Source: Streptomyces sp. DG1A-41
GTDB lineage: Bacteria; Actinomycetota; Actinomycetes; Streptomycetales; Streptomycetaceae
Length of the DNA: 64,000 nucleotides
Assembly: GCF_037055355.1 (NCBI RefSeq)
Contig: NZ_CP146350.1
Location: 1,054,001-1,118,000, forward strand
Reading direction: 5' to 3'
How positions within the stretch are numbered: the first letter of the stretch is position 1; each line of letters begins with the position of its first letter. Below, piece after piece: positions 35,723 through 44,661 of the stretch. A program made the position numbers and the translations under genes. The notes below the pieces were generated by a model. That model was given only the letters and a program-made list of their open reading frames with translations, had not been told where the DNA came from and made no database searches.

Positions 35723-36172
35723 ATGAACTCCCCCGACTCCGACGGCCTGCTCGCCGAGCAGTTGCTGCGGCTCACCCGCCGGGTGCACCGCATCCAGAAG
35801 CGCCATCTGGAGCATCGCGACCTCGGCATCACACCAGCACAGTCCCGGCTGCTGCGCACCCTCGCGCACTGGGGTACGCCGCCGCGCATGGCCGACCTGG
35901 CCGAGCGCCTGGAGGTGGTGCCGCGGGCCGTGACGACGCTGGTCGACGGGCTGGAGGCGAGCGGCAAGGTGCGGCGGGCCCCGGACCCGGTGAACCGGCG
36001 GGTGATCCGCATCGAGCTCACGGACGACGGCCGGAGCGCGCTGCGCGAGCTGCGGGCGGCGCGCAGGTCGGCCGCGGAGGAAATCCTCGCCCCGCTGACG
36101 GAGGAACAGCGCGAGGCGCTCGGGGGGTTGCTGAACACGCTGATCGACGGCACGCCGGTGCGGCAGTGCTGA
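35723..36172 (+). CDS. MarR family transcriptional regulator
   Basis: A 149-residue winged-helix regulator. The recognition region is PRMADLAERLEVVPRAVTTLVDGLEASG and the wing is DPVNRRVIRIELTDDG, both standard for MarR. It is divergent from the ABC exporter, with a palindrome between, so it most likely represses the exporter and itself until an exported compound is bound. ATG 35723 is the only good start. Confidence 0.93.
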   Translation: MNSPDSDGLLAEQLLRLTRRVHRIQKRHLEHRDLGITPAQSRLLRTLAHWGTPPRMADLAERLEVVPRAVTTLVDGLEASGKVRRAPDPVNRRVIRIELTDDGRSALRELRAARRSAAEEILAPLTEEQREALGGLLNTLIDGTPVRQC

Positions 36173-36205
36173 GGACCTGAAACACGCTCACTATTCGGCA
36201 CGCGA

Positions 36206-36255
36206 AACGGGCCGCGGTCGCCGCTCTCGTGCTGGAGCGGTGGCCGCGACCCGTT
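36206..36255. terminator. Bidirectional hairpin terminator
   Basis: AACGGGCCGCGGTCGCCGCTC (left arm, ending 36226) pairs with the segment 36235-36255 across an 8-base loop. Three positions mismatch or wobble in a 21-bp stem. It stands between convergent genes (MarR and the dicarboxylate symporter), which is the expected place for a shared terminator. Confidence 0.8.
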
Positions 36256-36285
36256 CGATGTCGGTTCAGTTTCGGTTCGGTTCGG

Positions 36286-37692
36286 TCAACTGGCCTCGCT
36301 GGCGGGTTCCTTGGACTTCTGGGTGGGGATGCCTGGGGCCAGAGGTTCGGCACCGACGCTCTCGCCTCCGTCGTCCTCGACACCGTCGTCCGGTGCGGGC
36401 GAGTCCTCCCCGTCGAGCGTCTTCTTCGCCCGCTCGATGTCCAGCGCACCCTCCCAGCGGGAGACCGCGAACACGGCGACGCAGTTGCCGAGCAGGTTCG
36501 TGACGACGCGCATCGAGTCCATGATGCGGTCCACGCCCAGCAGCAGGGCGACGGCTCCGGCCGGAATGGCCCCCAGGGACGAGGCGGTCGCGGACAGGGC
36601 GAGGAACGCCGAACCGGGGATGCCCGCCATGCCCTTGCTGGTCAGCATCAGCACCAGGACCACGGTGATCTGCTGGCCCAGGCTCAGGTCCACGCCCACG
36701 GCCTGGGCGATGAAGAGCGTGCCGATGGACAGGTAGAGCGAGGCGCCGTCGAGGTTGAAGGAGTAGCCCGTGGGCAGCACCAGGCCCACGGCGTCGTCGC
36801 GGGCACCGGCCCGGCGCAGCTTCTGCATCACGCGCGGCATGACCGACTCGGTGGAGGCGGTGCCGAGCGCGAGCAGCATCTCCTCGCGGATGTAGCGCAG
36901 GAACTTCCAGAGGCTGAGCCCGGTCACCATCCGCAGGGCGACGGCCAGCAGCGCGATGAACAGCGCGGCCGCCAGGTAGCAGAGCACGATGAGCTTGGCG
37001 TACGTCTTCATCACGCCCAGCCCGTAGTTGCCGACCAGGTGGGCCATCGCGCCGAACACCGCGATCGGGGCGAGCCGCATGATGAAGCCGACGACCGTGA
37101 AGATCACTTCCTGGGCCTGGTCGATGGCGGGCAGGATCTTCGGCACCTTGGTGTGCCCGAGGTGCAGCAGGGCGGCGCCCACCAGGCAGGCCAGGATGAG
37201 GACTTGGAGCAGTTCGTTCTCGGCGAAGGCGCCGACGAAGCTTTCGGGCAGCGCGTTGAGGACGAACTCGGTCGTCGAGGGCAGATGGCCACCGCCCGTC
37301 GTCTGGTCCACCGCGGCGGCGTTCAGCGAGGAGGGGTCGACGTTCATGCCCTTGCCGGGCCCGACGACGTTGGCGGCGACGAGGCCGATGACCAGGGCGG
37401 CGGTGGAGGCGACCTCGAACCAGACGAGGGCCTTGACCCCGATCCGGCCGAACGCCTTCAGGTCACCGGCCTTGGCGATGCCGACGACGACCACGCAGAA
37501 CACGAGGGGCGAGATCACCGTCTTGATGAGCCGGGTGAAACCGTCACCGAGCGGCTGGAAAGCTGTGGCCGTATCCGGCCACAGCTTCCCGACGACGATT
37601 CCGAGGACGAGCGCGCAAAGGACTTGCGCGAACAGTGAGGTACGCAGGGTGCGTGCGACGCGCCACGGCAGGGACGGTACGGACGGTGGCAC
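36286..37692 (-). CDS. dctA: Sodium/proton:dicarboxylate or glutamate symporter
   Basis: A 468-residue DAACS-family transporter that imports C4-dicarboxylates or acidic amino acids with Na+ or H+. Signature stretches are LIKTVISPLVFCVVVVGIA, LGTASTESVMPRV (re-entrant loop), YSFNLDGASLYLS and LTSKGMAGIPGSAFL. About eight membrane segments are present. The start GTG 37692 has AGGAGG at ideal distance; the upstream 35 codons have no ribosome site. The last 60 residues are acidic and probably cytoplasmic. It is a single gene with convergent MarR downstream. The dctA symbol is by family only; a glutamate-type substrate is possible. Confidence 0.87.
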   Translation of the reverse strand: MPPSVPSLPWRVARTLRTSLFAQVLCALVLGIVVGKLWPDTATAFQPLGDGFTRLIKTVISPLVFCVVVVGIAKAGDLKAFGRIGVKALVWFEVASTAALVIGLVAANVVGPGKGMNVDPSSLNAAAVDQTTGGGHLPSTTEFVLNALPESFVGAFAENELLQVLILACLVGAALLHLGHTKVPKILPAIDQAQEVIFTVVGFIMRLAPIAVFGAMAHLVGNYGLGVMKTYAKLIVLCYLAAALFIALLAVALRMVTGLSLWKFLRYIREEMLLALGTASTESVMPRVMQKLRRAGARDDAVGLVLPTGYSFNLDGASLYLSIGTLFIAQAVGVDLSLGQQITVVLVLMLTSKGMAGIPGSAFLALSATASSLGAIPAGAVALLLGVDRIMDSMRVVTNLLGNCVAVFAVSRWEGALDIERAKKTLDGEDSPAPDDGVEDDGGESVGAEPLAPGIPTQKSKEPASEAS

Positions 37693-37867
37693 GGGGCCTC
37701 CTAGGGGGACGGGGCACACAGAGGCCGGAGGGGAGTTCTGCGATACGGAAAGCGGCTTCCGTAGCCGTACACTCTGGAGGCTGTCTTGATCGCGCACAAG
37801 ACCGTAATGTTTCGGCCATGTAAAAGCGCCCTAAGTGGCGCATGTCACACAGGCCACACTGGCCCCC

Positions 37868-39478
37868 TCAGCAACGGCGGCGGTCCCCCGTGAGCACCCC
37901 CTGCACGGTGGTCAGCGTGCGGTCGTAGCAGCCGACGTGCGAGCCGTGGAGCCGGTAGCGCTCGCTCGTCGTGCCGACCGCGTGCCGCTCGTTGCGGGGC
38001 GCGTTCGCCGTGTAGGTGGCGTCGCCCGTGTAGGAGTCGTCGAGCCGTGACCACGCCGTACGACGGCCGCCGCGCGTCTCGACGGCCGTGGCGCGGTCGC
38101 CGAGGGTCAGCACGGTGCGCAGCCGGTCGCCGGCGCCGAGGGTGGTCGTGCCGTCCATCGTGTAGGTCCGGTGCGTGCGGGTGGTGTGGGCCGGTCCGCG
38201 TCCGTCGACGGTCACCGACTCGTCGTCGGTCCAGGCGGCCTCGAGGGCGTCGGTCGTCTCGCCGTCCGCCCAGCGGTGCTCCGAGGTGTTGGCCAGTGAG
38301 CGGCCGACGGTGGTCGTGACGCGGCCGTGCGAGGTGTCGAGGTATCCGGCGACGGTCAGCCGGTGGGCGCCCTCGGTGTCGACCCGGTGCTCCGAACCGG
38401 GCGTATACGAAGAGGAGTTGGCGAGGTCCTCCGTCTTGTGCACGGTGAGCTTCCCGGGAACGTGGGCGCGCTGCTCGTCCTGCCAGACGAGGACGTTCAC
38501 GGGGGCGCTCCAGCCGGTCTGCCCCTCGGGGACGCCGACGACCGAGACCTCGACGCGGTGCGGGCGGCCGTCGTTGAGGAGCCCGGCGAAGGGGGTGAGG
38601 TCGTAGGTGATCGGCTTGATGTCGAAGGCGCGCGGGCCCGGGATCACGTACCAGAGGAACGGGTTGGACCAGCCGCCGGTCCACACGGTGGGGAACGGTG
38701 CGGCGATGCCCGCGAGCCGGCCGTCCACGCGGATCTGCACCTCGCGGTAGGGGCCTTGGCCCGCCTTGCAGGAGTACGGCGCCGGGTCGGGCACCGTCAG
38801 GTACCAGTACTCCTCACAGCCGCCACCGGAGCCGGTGGCGTACACCTCGGCGACGACGCGTTCGCTGTTGCGCGGGGTGGTGAGGGTGGTCGCGCCGTCG
38901 GCCCCGTGGTCGAGGGTGAGGACCCGGTCGGGGCTCCTGCCGTCGGGGCGGCCCTGGTGGAACGTCAGCGTGACCTTGACGTCGAGGACGCCCGTGTAGG
39001 TGTCGTCGACGACGTTCCCGATGAGCATCTCGACGTCCTGGCGGCTGCGGAAGGTGTCGCTGTAGCGGGTGACGTCCTTCTCCACCGACCACTCGATGCC
39101 GTCGGGCGAGGGCTGCGGTGTCGACGTACGGAAGATCTCGACCCCGCCGACGTGGAGGTAGCCGAGCCGGTCGTACTGGCGTCCCTTGACCTTGCCGTCG
39201 AGCCGCAGCACCACCTTGCTCCAGCGTTCGCCGCAGTCGCCGGGCGGGGCGTACGTGCCCCGGTACGGGGTGAAGTCGCGGAACTGGGCCTGGGCGACGG
39301 TGACTTCGCAGGAGTTGCCGCCCGGCTTCGTGACGGGCGGGGCGGCCGTGACCGGGTCGTGCCAGTCGGTGCCGAACTCGGCGGGGACGTCGGCCGCGCG
39401 GGCGGGACCGGTCCCGAGGAGGGTGCTCGCCAGGAGGGTCGCTCCCGCAAGCATGGACATGACGATCCGTCTCTTCAT
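37868..39478 (-). CDS. Secreted peptide-N4-(N-acetyl-beta-glucosaminyl)asparagine amidase A
   Basis: A 536-residue exported protein of the PNGase A type, which releases N-glycans from glycoproteins by hydrolysing the Asn-GlcNAc amide. After a signal peptide (IVMSMLAGATLLASTLL, cleavage near ARAA) come the double jelly-roll features: FRDFTPYRGTYAPPGDCGERWSKVVLRLDG, YDRLGYLHVGGVEIFRTSTPQP, EVYATGSGGGCEEYWYL and WGGWSNPFLWYVI-like text. Six cysteines in the mature part suggest disulfides. It begins at ATG 39478 without a strong ribosome site. It is a single gene; the ABC exporter genes diverge from it. Confidence 0.88.
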   Translation of the reverse strand: MKRRIVMSMLAGATLLASTLLGTGPARAADVPAEFGTDWHDPVTAAPPVTKPGGNSCEVTVAQAQFRDFTPYRGTYAPPGDCGERWSKVVLRLDGKVKGRQYDRLGYLHVGGVEIFRTSTPQPSPDGIEWSVEKDVTRYSDTFRSRQDVEMLIGNVVDDTYTGVLDVKVTLTFHQGRPDGRSPDRVLTLDHGADGATTLTTPRNSERVVAEVYATGSGGGCEEYWYLTVPDPAPYSCKAGQGPYREVQIRVDGRLAGIAAPFPTVWTGGWSNPFLWYVIPGPRAFDIKPITYDLTPFAGLLNDGRPHRVEVSVVGVPEGQTGWSAPVNVLVWQDEQRAHVPGKLTVHKTEDLANSSSYTPGSEHRVDTEGAHRLTVAGYLDTSHGRVTTTVGRSLANTSEHRWADGETTDALEAAWTDDESVTVDGRGPAHTTRTHRTYTMDGTTTLGAGDRLRTVLTLGDRATAVETRGGRRTAWSRLDDSYTGDATYTANAPRNERHAVGTTSERYRLHGSHVGCYDRTLTTVQGVLTGDRRRC

Positions 39479-39677
39479 GTGCGGTGTTCTACGGGGAGTC
39501 CGCCGCCTCCGCAATGAGCAACGGCCCGTCGGGGCAGCCCTGTTCCCACCCCGGTCGGCCGGTTCCGTTCGGTGGGTGGAAAACCGGTTGCTTCCGACCA
39601 CGTGGCGAGGCGAACCTGTCACGGTTTGTTGCCGTCGGCCGAACCCCCACCCCCCTGACACGAGCCACTGGGACGTC

Positions 39678-41483
39678 ATGCAGATTCAAGACCTTCCGTA
39701 CCCCGACCCGGGCGTGCCGGACGCGCGTTCGGGTCCCCGATTCCTGTGGTGGCTCTTCCGGAATCAGCTGAGCGGGCAGCTCAAGTCGCTGGCCTGGGGG
39801 CTGCTGCACTTCGCCTCCGTCGCCGCGCTGCCGTTCTGCGTCGGTGTCGCCGTACAGGCCGTCGTCGACCGCTCCGGCGGGCGACTCGCCCTGGCGGGCG
39901 GCCTGCTGGCGCTGGCCTGCGTCGGCAACGCCGTCGGCGACACCTTCCTGCACCGCACCGCCGTCACCAACTGGATCACGGCGGCCGCCCGCGTCCAGCA
40001 GCTGCTCGCCCGCAAGGCCGCCCAGTTGGGCTCGGCGCTGACCCGGCGCGTCGCGGCCGGTGAGGTCGTGGCGGTCTCCACGGGTGACGTCGAGAAGATC
40101 GGCTGGTTCGTGGAGGCCTGGTCGCGGTTCACCGCGGCCCTGGCCACCACCGTGCTGGTCTGCGCCGCTCTGCTCGTCTACCAGCCCGCGCTCGGCGTGG
40201 TCGTCGCCGTGGGTCTGCCCGTGCTGGCGCTCGCCGTGCTGCCCCTGCTGCCCCGCGCCACCCGGCGTGCCGACGTCCAGCGCGAGAAAGCCGGACGCGC
40301 CACCGAACTCGCCTCGGACACCGTCGCCGGTCTGCGCGTGCTGCGCGGCATCGGCGGTGAGGAACTGTTCCTCGACCGCTACCGCCGCGCCTCCCAGGAG
40401 GTCCGGCACGCGGCGGTGCGCAGCGCCCGGATGTGGTCCCTGATCTCCGCGATCCAGGTCCTGCTGCCGGGACTGCTGCTCATCGCCGTCGTCTGGTACG
40501 GCGTGCACCTGGCGCGCCAGGGCCGGATCACCGTCGGCGAACTGGTCACCGTCTACAGCTCGGTGATGGTCCTCACCTATCCGCTGCGGCACTTCGAGGA
40601 GATCGCCATGGCGTACTCCTTCTCCCGGCCGTCCGCCAGACGGGCCGCGGGCGTGCTGGCGCTGGAGCGGGCCACGGACACCGCCGGGTCGCGCGTGGCC
40701 GGCCTCCCCTCCGGAGACCTGTACGACCCGGACACCGGGCTGCTCGCGAACGCCGGCCTGTTCACCGCCGTGGTGTGCGGCGACCCGGACGCGGCGGGCC
40801 GGCTGGCGGAGCGGCTGGGCGGGCACCCGTCGCAGGAGGGCACCTCGGTGCTGCTGGGCGGCGTGCCGCTCGACGAACTCCCGCTGGAGTGTGCCCGTAC
40901 GGCCGTCCTCGTCCAGGACAAGGACCCGGTGCTGCTGTCCGGCTCGCTGCGCGAACTGCTGGACGTACCCGCGTCGGGCGCTGTCGAACCGCGGGCGGCG
41001 CTGGCCGCCGCGCAGTGCGACGACGTGCTGGCGGCGCTGGTGCAGGGCTCGGTGGACGCCGCCGACCCCATGGACGCCCGGATCACCGAACGCGGGCGGT
41101 CCCTGTCCGGCGGCCAGCGCCAGCGGCTCGCGCTCGCCCGGTCGCTGATCACCGACCCGGAAGTGCTCGTCCTGGACGAGCCGACCTCGGCCGTCGACTC
41201 GCACACCGAGGCACGGATCGCGCAGGGCGTGCGGGAGCTGCGCGCGGGGCGCACGACCGTGGTGTTCACCTCCTCGCCGCTGCTGCTGGACCGCGCCGAC
41301 CGGGTCGTGTTCCTGCACGACGGCAAGGTCGCGGCGACCGGCACCCACCGCGAACTGGTGCACACCGAGCCCCGCTACCGGGCGGTCGTCACCCGCGAGA
41401 CGGACGAGGAGGTCGCGTTGACCGGTTCCGTCGCCCTGAAGGACGTACTGCACGAACTGCAAGAGATCGAGGAGAAGGCATGA
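39678..41483 (+). CDS. ABC exporter subunit A, degenerate Walker A
   Basis: A 601-residue half-exporter, first gene of a coupled pair. The six-helix region occupies about 25-330. In the ATPase domain the Walker A loop is degraded to G368-DPDAAG-R-L376, without the Lys and Ser/Thr, and the switch His is replaced (FTSSPLL). The signature LSGGQ (476-480) and Walker B LVLDEPTSAVD are intact. It therefore supplies only the signature half of the working site and must pair with subunit B. ATG 39678 is the start; the stop overlaps the next ATG. Substrate unknown. Confidence 0.9.
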   Translation: MQIQDLPYPDPGVPDARSGPRFLWWLFRNQLSGQLKSLAWGLLHFASVAALPFCVGVAVQAVVDRSGGRLALAGGLLALACVGNAVGDTFLHRTAVTNWITAAARVQQLLARKAAQLGSALTRRVAAGEVVAVSTGDVEKIGWFVEAWSRFTAALATTVLVCAALLVYQPALGVVVAVGLPVLALAVLPLLPRATRRADVQREKAGRATELASDTVAGLRVLRGIGGEELFLDRYRRASQEVRHAAVRSARMWSLISAIQVLLPGLLLIAVVWYGVHLARQGRITVGELVTVYSSVMVLTYPLRHFEEIAMAYSFSRPSARRAAGVLALERATDTAGSRVAGLPSGDLYDPDTGLLANAGLFTAVVCGDPDAAGRLAERLGGHPSQEGTSVLLGGVPLDELPLECARTAVLVQDKDPVLLSGSLRELLDVPASGAVEPRAALAAAQCDDVLAALVQGSVDAADPMDARITERGRSLSGGQRQRLALARSLITDPEVLVLDEPTSAVDSHTEARIAQGVRELRAGRTTVVFTSSPLLLDRADRVVFLHDGKVAATGTHRELVHTEPRYRAVVTRETDEEVALTGSVALKDVLHELQEIEEKA

Positions 41484-43261
41484 TCGGCGTGGCGCCACCG
41501 GCGTACGACCCGGCGGCCCCGACGACGGCGAACACCCTGCCGGTCGGTGCCCCCACAACCGTCCGCGCCTACGTGGCCGAACTGCTGCGCCGGCACCGCC
41601 GGGCGTTCCTGCTGCTCGTCGGCGTGAACACGGTCGCCGTCGTCGCCTCGATGGCCGGTCCGTGGCTGCTGGGCGGAGTCGTGGAGCGGGTGTCCGACGG
41701 GGCGCGGGACCTGCGGCTGGAACTCACCGCGGGGCTGTTCGTGGCGGCGCTGGCCGTCCAGGCCCTGTTCGTCCGCCAGGTGCGGCTGCGCGGCGCGATG
41801 CTCGGCGAGCGGATGCTGGCCGACCTGCGCGAGGACTTCCTCGTACGGTCGGTCGGGCTGCCGCCCGGCGTGCTGGAGCGGGCCGGGACCGGCGACCTGC
41901 TGTCGCGGATCACCACGGACATCGACCGGCTGGCCAACGCCATGCGCGAGGCCGTGCCGCAGCTGTCGATCGGCGTGGTGTGGGTGGTCCTGCTGATGGG
42001 CGGGCTGGTCGTCACGGCGCCGCCGCTGGCGCTCGCCGTACTGCTCGCCCTGCCGCTGCTGATCATCGGCTGCCGCTGGTACTTCCGGCGGGCGCCGGCC
42101 GCCTACCGCTCGGAGGCCGCCGGGTACGCCGCCGTGGCCGCCGCGCTCGCAGAGACCGTGGACGCCGGGCGCACCGTCGAGGCGCATCGCCTCGGTGACC
42201 GGCGCGTCGCGCTGTCGGAGCGCCGGATCCGGGAGTGGACGGCGTGGGAGCGCTACACGATGTGGCTCCGGTCGGTGCTCTTCCCGGTCGTCAACGTCAC
42301 CCACGTCACCGTGCTCGCCTCGGTCCTCCTGGTGGGCGGCGTGTTCGCCCTGCACGGCTGGATCGACGTCGGCCAGCTCACGACGGGCGCGCTGATCGCC
42401 CAGATGCTGGTCGACCCGGTGGGCATGATCCTGCGCTGGTACGACGAGCTCCAGGTGGCCCAGGTGTCGCTGGCCCGGCTCGTCGGGGTCCGGGACATCG
42501 AGCCGGACGCCGGGGACCCCTCCGTGCTTCCCGACGGACGCCATGTCCGCGCCGACCGGGTGCACTTCGGCTACCTGGAGGGCGTGGACGTCCTGCGCAA
42601 GGTGTCCCTGGAGGTCTCCCCCGGCACCCGGCTGGCCCTGGTCGGCCCCTCGGGTGCGGGCAAGTCGACGCTGGGCCGGCTGCTCGCCGGGATCTACGGG
42701 CCCCGGGACGGGCGGATCACCCTGGGCAGTGCCGAGCTGTCCCGGATGCCGGCGGAACGCGTCCGGGCCCACGTCGCCCTCGTCAACCAGGAGCACCACG
42801 TCTTCGTGGGCTCCCTGCGCGACAACCTCCGGCTCGCCCGGACCGACGCGGGCGACGCCGAGCTGTGGGCGGCGCTGGGCGCGGTCGACGCGGACGGCTG
42901 GTCCCGGGGACTCGACGACGGCCTGGACACCGAGGTCGGCTCGGGCGGCCTGACGCTCACCCCCGCCCAGGCCCAGCAGATCGCCCTGGCCCGCCTGGTG
43001 CTGGCGGACCCGCACACCCTGGTCCTGGACGAGGCGACCTCCCTGCTCGACCCGCGCGCCGCCCGCCACCTGGAACGATCCCTGGCCAAGGTCCTCGACG
43101 GCCGCACCGTCGTCGCCATCGCCCACCGCCTCCACACCGCCCACGACGCGGACGTCATCGCCGTCGTCGAGAACGGCCGCATCAGCGAACTGGGCAGCCA
43201 CGAGGAACTGGTGGCGGCGGACGGGGCCTATGCGGCGTTGTGGAGGTCGTGGCACGGGTGA
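41480..43261 (+). CDS. ABC exporter subunit B, degenerate signature
   Basis: A 593-residue half-exporter, translationally coupled to subunit A through an ATGA overlap. The membrane domain is about 25-310. The Walker A loop GPSGAGK395ST and Walker B TLVLDEATSLLD are intact, and the switch His is present (AIAHRLH). The ABC signature is altered to LTPAQAQQ. Together with subunit A this gives one canonical ATP site (A signature with B Walker A) and one degenerate site, the known layout of asymmetric exporters such as TM287/288. No regulator is adjacent. Confidence 0.9.
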   Translation: MIGVAPPAYDPAAPTTANTLPVGAPTTVRAYVAELLRRHRRAFLLLVGVNTVAVVASMAGPWLLGGVVERVSDGARDLRLELTAGLFVAALAVQALFVRQVRLRGAMLGERMLADLREDFLVRSVGLPPGVLERAGTGDLLSRITTDIDRLANAMREAVPQLSIGVVWVVLLMGGLVVTAPPLALAVLLALPLLIIGCRWYFRRAPAAYRSEAAGYAAVAAALAETVDAGRTVEAHRLGDRRVALSERRIREWTAWERYTMWLRSVLFPVVNVTHVTVLASVLLVGGVFALHGWIDVGQLTTGALIAQMLVDPVGMILRWYDELQVAQVSLARLVGVRDIEPDAGDPSVLPDGRHVRADRVHFGYLEGVDVLRKVSLEVSPGTRLALVGPSGAGKSTLGRLLAGIYGPRDGRITLGSAELSRMPAERVRAHVALVNQEHHVFVGSLRDNLRLARTDAGDAELWAALGAVDADGWSRGLDDGLDTEVGSGGLTLTPAQAQQIALARLVLADPHTLVLDEATSLLDPRAARHLERSLAKVLDGRTVVAIAHRLHTAHDADVIAVVENGRISELGSHEELVAADGAYAALWRSWHG

Positions 43262-43883
43262 CAAGCCGGTGACGACGGTGCCGTGCCGAGGGTGACAAAG
43301 GACATCGTGAGACGCGAGGCCTCGGCGGGCCCGGCCGGGAGGGCACGGCGTCCCGGACGACCTGCCCTCTGAGCGGGGGCCGGACCGGGCGGGTCCGGCC
43401 CGGTCCGGGGCCCGGCTCCGATAGGTCCGGCACCTGGGCCGGTCCCGCCTTTCCAAACGGTCCGGCCTCTGGCACCTCGGCCGGTCCCACCTTCCGGACG
43501 GTCCCGCCCCGTCCGCCCCGTCCGCCAGCCTCCAGTGCACCCGCCTCGGGGGTCAGCCCCGCGGACACACCCCGGGGCTGCCTCCGCAGCTCACCTCCGC
43601 AGGGCCATCTCCGCGAGGCGTCTCGGAGGTGAGCCTCCGGAGGTGGCCCGGGATGGGCAACGGGCCCGGGTCGCCCCGCCTCCTGGTCGGTGACCGCCGG
43701 AGGCGTTCCGTGGCGTTGCGCGGTCCCGAGGCGGGGTGGAAGGCTGGAATCAGGCACCGGCTCGGGGAAACGCCCGGGAACCGCGGCAGCGGTTCGGCGG
43801 CGGGCGGCGTCAGTGCTCCGTGTGGCGGCGGCCCGGCGCGGGCCCCGGTGTGAACGGGCCCGCCCCACCCCCTGGAGGTACCC
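43262..43883. other. Long intergenic region with inverted repeats
   Basis: About 620 bp with no supported gene. The first half is rich in GGTCCGG/CCGGTCC words. TCACCTCCG (43591-43599) and CGGAGGTGA (43624-43632) form a 9-bp inverted repeat with a 24-base loop. Frames on both strands are open only because of composition. The promoter for DUF5709 and L31 must lie near its right end. No Zur-like TGAAAATCATTTTCA box is visible. Confidence 0.5.
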
Positions 43884-44354
43884 GTGAAGAGCTCCGACGG
43901 CTGGGGAGACGACGTCTACCAGCCGGAACCATCCGAGCAGAGAGAGGACACGGGGCTGCTCGACGCCGAGGACACCCTGGAGTACGACGGCGTCGATGAT
44001 CCCCTCGACCGGGGCTGGTCCCCTCCCGAGCGGCCCTGGGCCGTGGAGCACACCGGCGTCACGGCGGCGGAGCGGCGGCGGGGCGAGACGCTGGACCAGC
44101 GGCTCGCCGAGGAGCTGCCGGAGCCCGTCGCCCCGGACAGTGACGGTCTCGGGGACTGCGAGGGCACCGACGGGGAACTCCTGGACAACGAGGTCGGCGC
44201 CACGCGCTCCGGCCGGCTCGTAGCCCCCGACGAGGGCGCGCACGAGGACGAGGAGGGCGCGCTGGTCGCCATCGACGTGGGCATCGACGGCGCGGCGGCG
44301 TCGGCCGAGGAGGCAGCCGTGCACATCGTCGACGAGGACGCCCTGCCCGGCTGA
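43884..44354 (+). CDS. DUF5709 family protein
   Basis: A 156-residue acidic soluble protein of the actinobacterial DUF5709 family. Hallmarks are [36 protein letters not shown] and [15 protein letters not shown]. Its function is unknown. GTG 43884 has GGAGG five bases before it. The L31 gene follows 35 bp later on the same strand, so they are probably co-transcribed. The high Asp/Glu content suggests a cytoplasmic, perhaps partly unfolded protein. Confidence 0.87.
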   Translation: MKSSDGWGDDVYQPEPSEQREDTGLLDAEDTLEYDGVDDPLDRGWSPPERPWAVEHTGVTAAERRRGETLDQRLAEELPEPVAPDSDGLGDCEGTDGELLDNEVGATRSGRLVAPDEGAHEDEEGALVAIDVGIDGAAASAEEAAVHIVDEDALPG

Positions 44355-44389
44355 TCGCAGAACCGACCAGAGCCGCACGAGGAGCATCC

Positions 44390-44635
44390 ATGCAGCAGGA
44401 CAAGCACCCCGACTACCACCCCGTCGTCTTCCGCGACCGGGCCGCCGGTTACGCGTTCCTGACCCGGTCCACCGCGACCAGCGACCAGACCATCGAGTGG
44501 GACGACGGCGAGACCTACCCGGTCGTGGACGTGGAGATCTCCTCGGAGAGCCACCCGTTCTACACGGGCAAGGCCCGCACGGTGGACTCGGAGGGCAGGG
44601 TCGCCGCGTTCGAGCGCCGGTACGGCGGCCGCTGA
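44390..44635 (+). CDS. rpmE2: 50S ribosomal protein L31 type B
   Basis: An 81-residue ribosomal protein of the zinc-independent type: it has no cysteine at all, whereas the zinc form carries a CxxC pair. Family text is [28 protein letters not shown] and [18 protein letters not shown]. It replaces zinc-binding L31 in the large subunit when zinc is scarce. In other Streptomyces it is Zur-repressed, but no Zur box is seen upstream of this DUF5709-rpmE2 unit. Confidence 0.93.
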   Translation: MQQDKHPDYHPVVFRDRAAGYAFLTRSTATSDQTIEWDDGETYPVVDVEISSESHPFYTGKARTVDSEGRVAAFERRYGGR

Positions 44636-44661
44636 GCCCTGTCCTCCGGCTCGGCCGGCGC

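Noticed and set aside
43182..44387. A 401-codon reverse frame over the DUF5709 region
   Set aside because: It opposes DUF5709, which has a good ribosome site and family text; the frame is only compositional.
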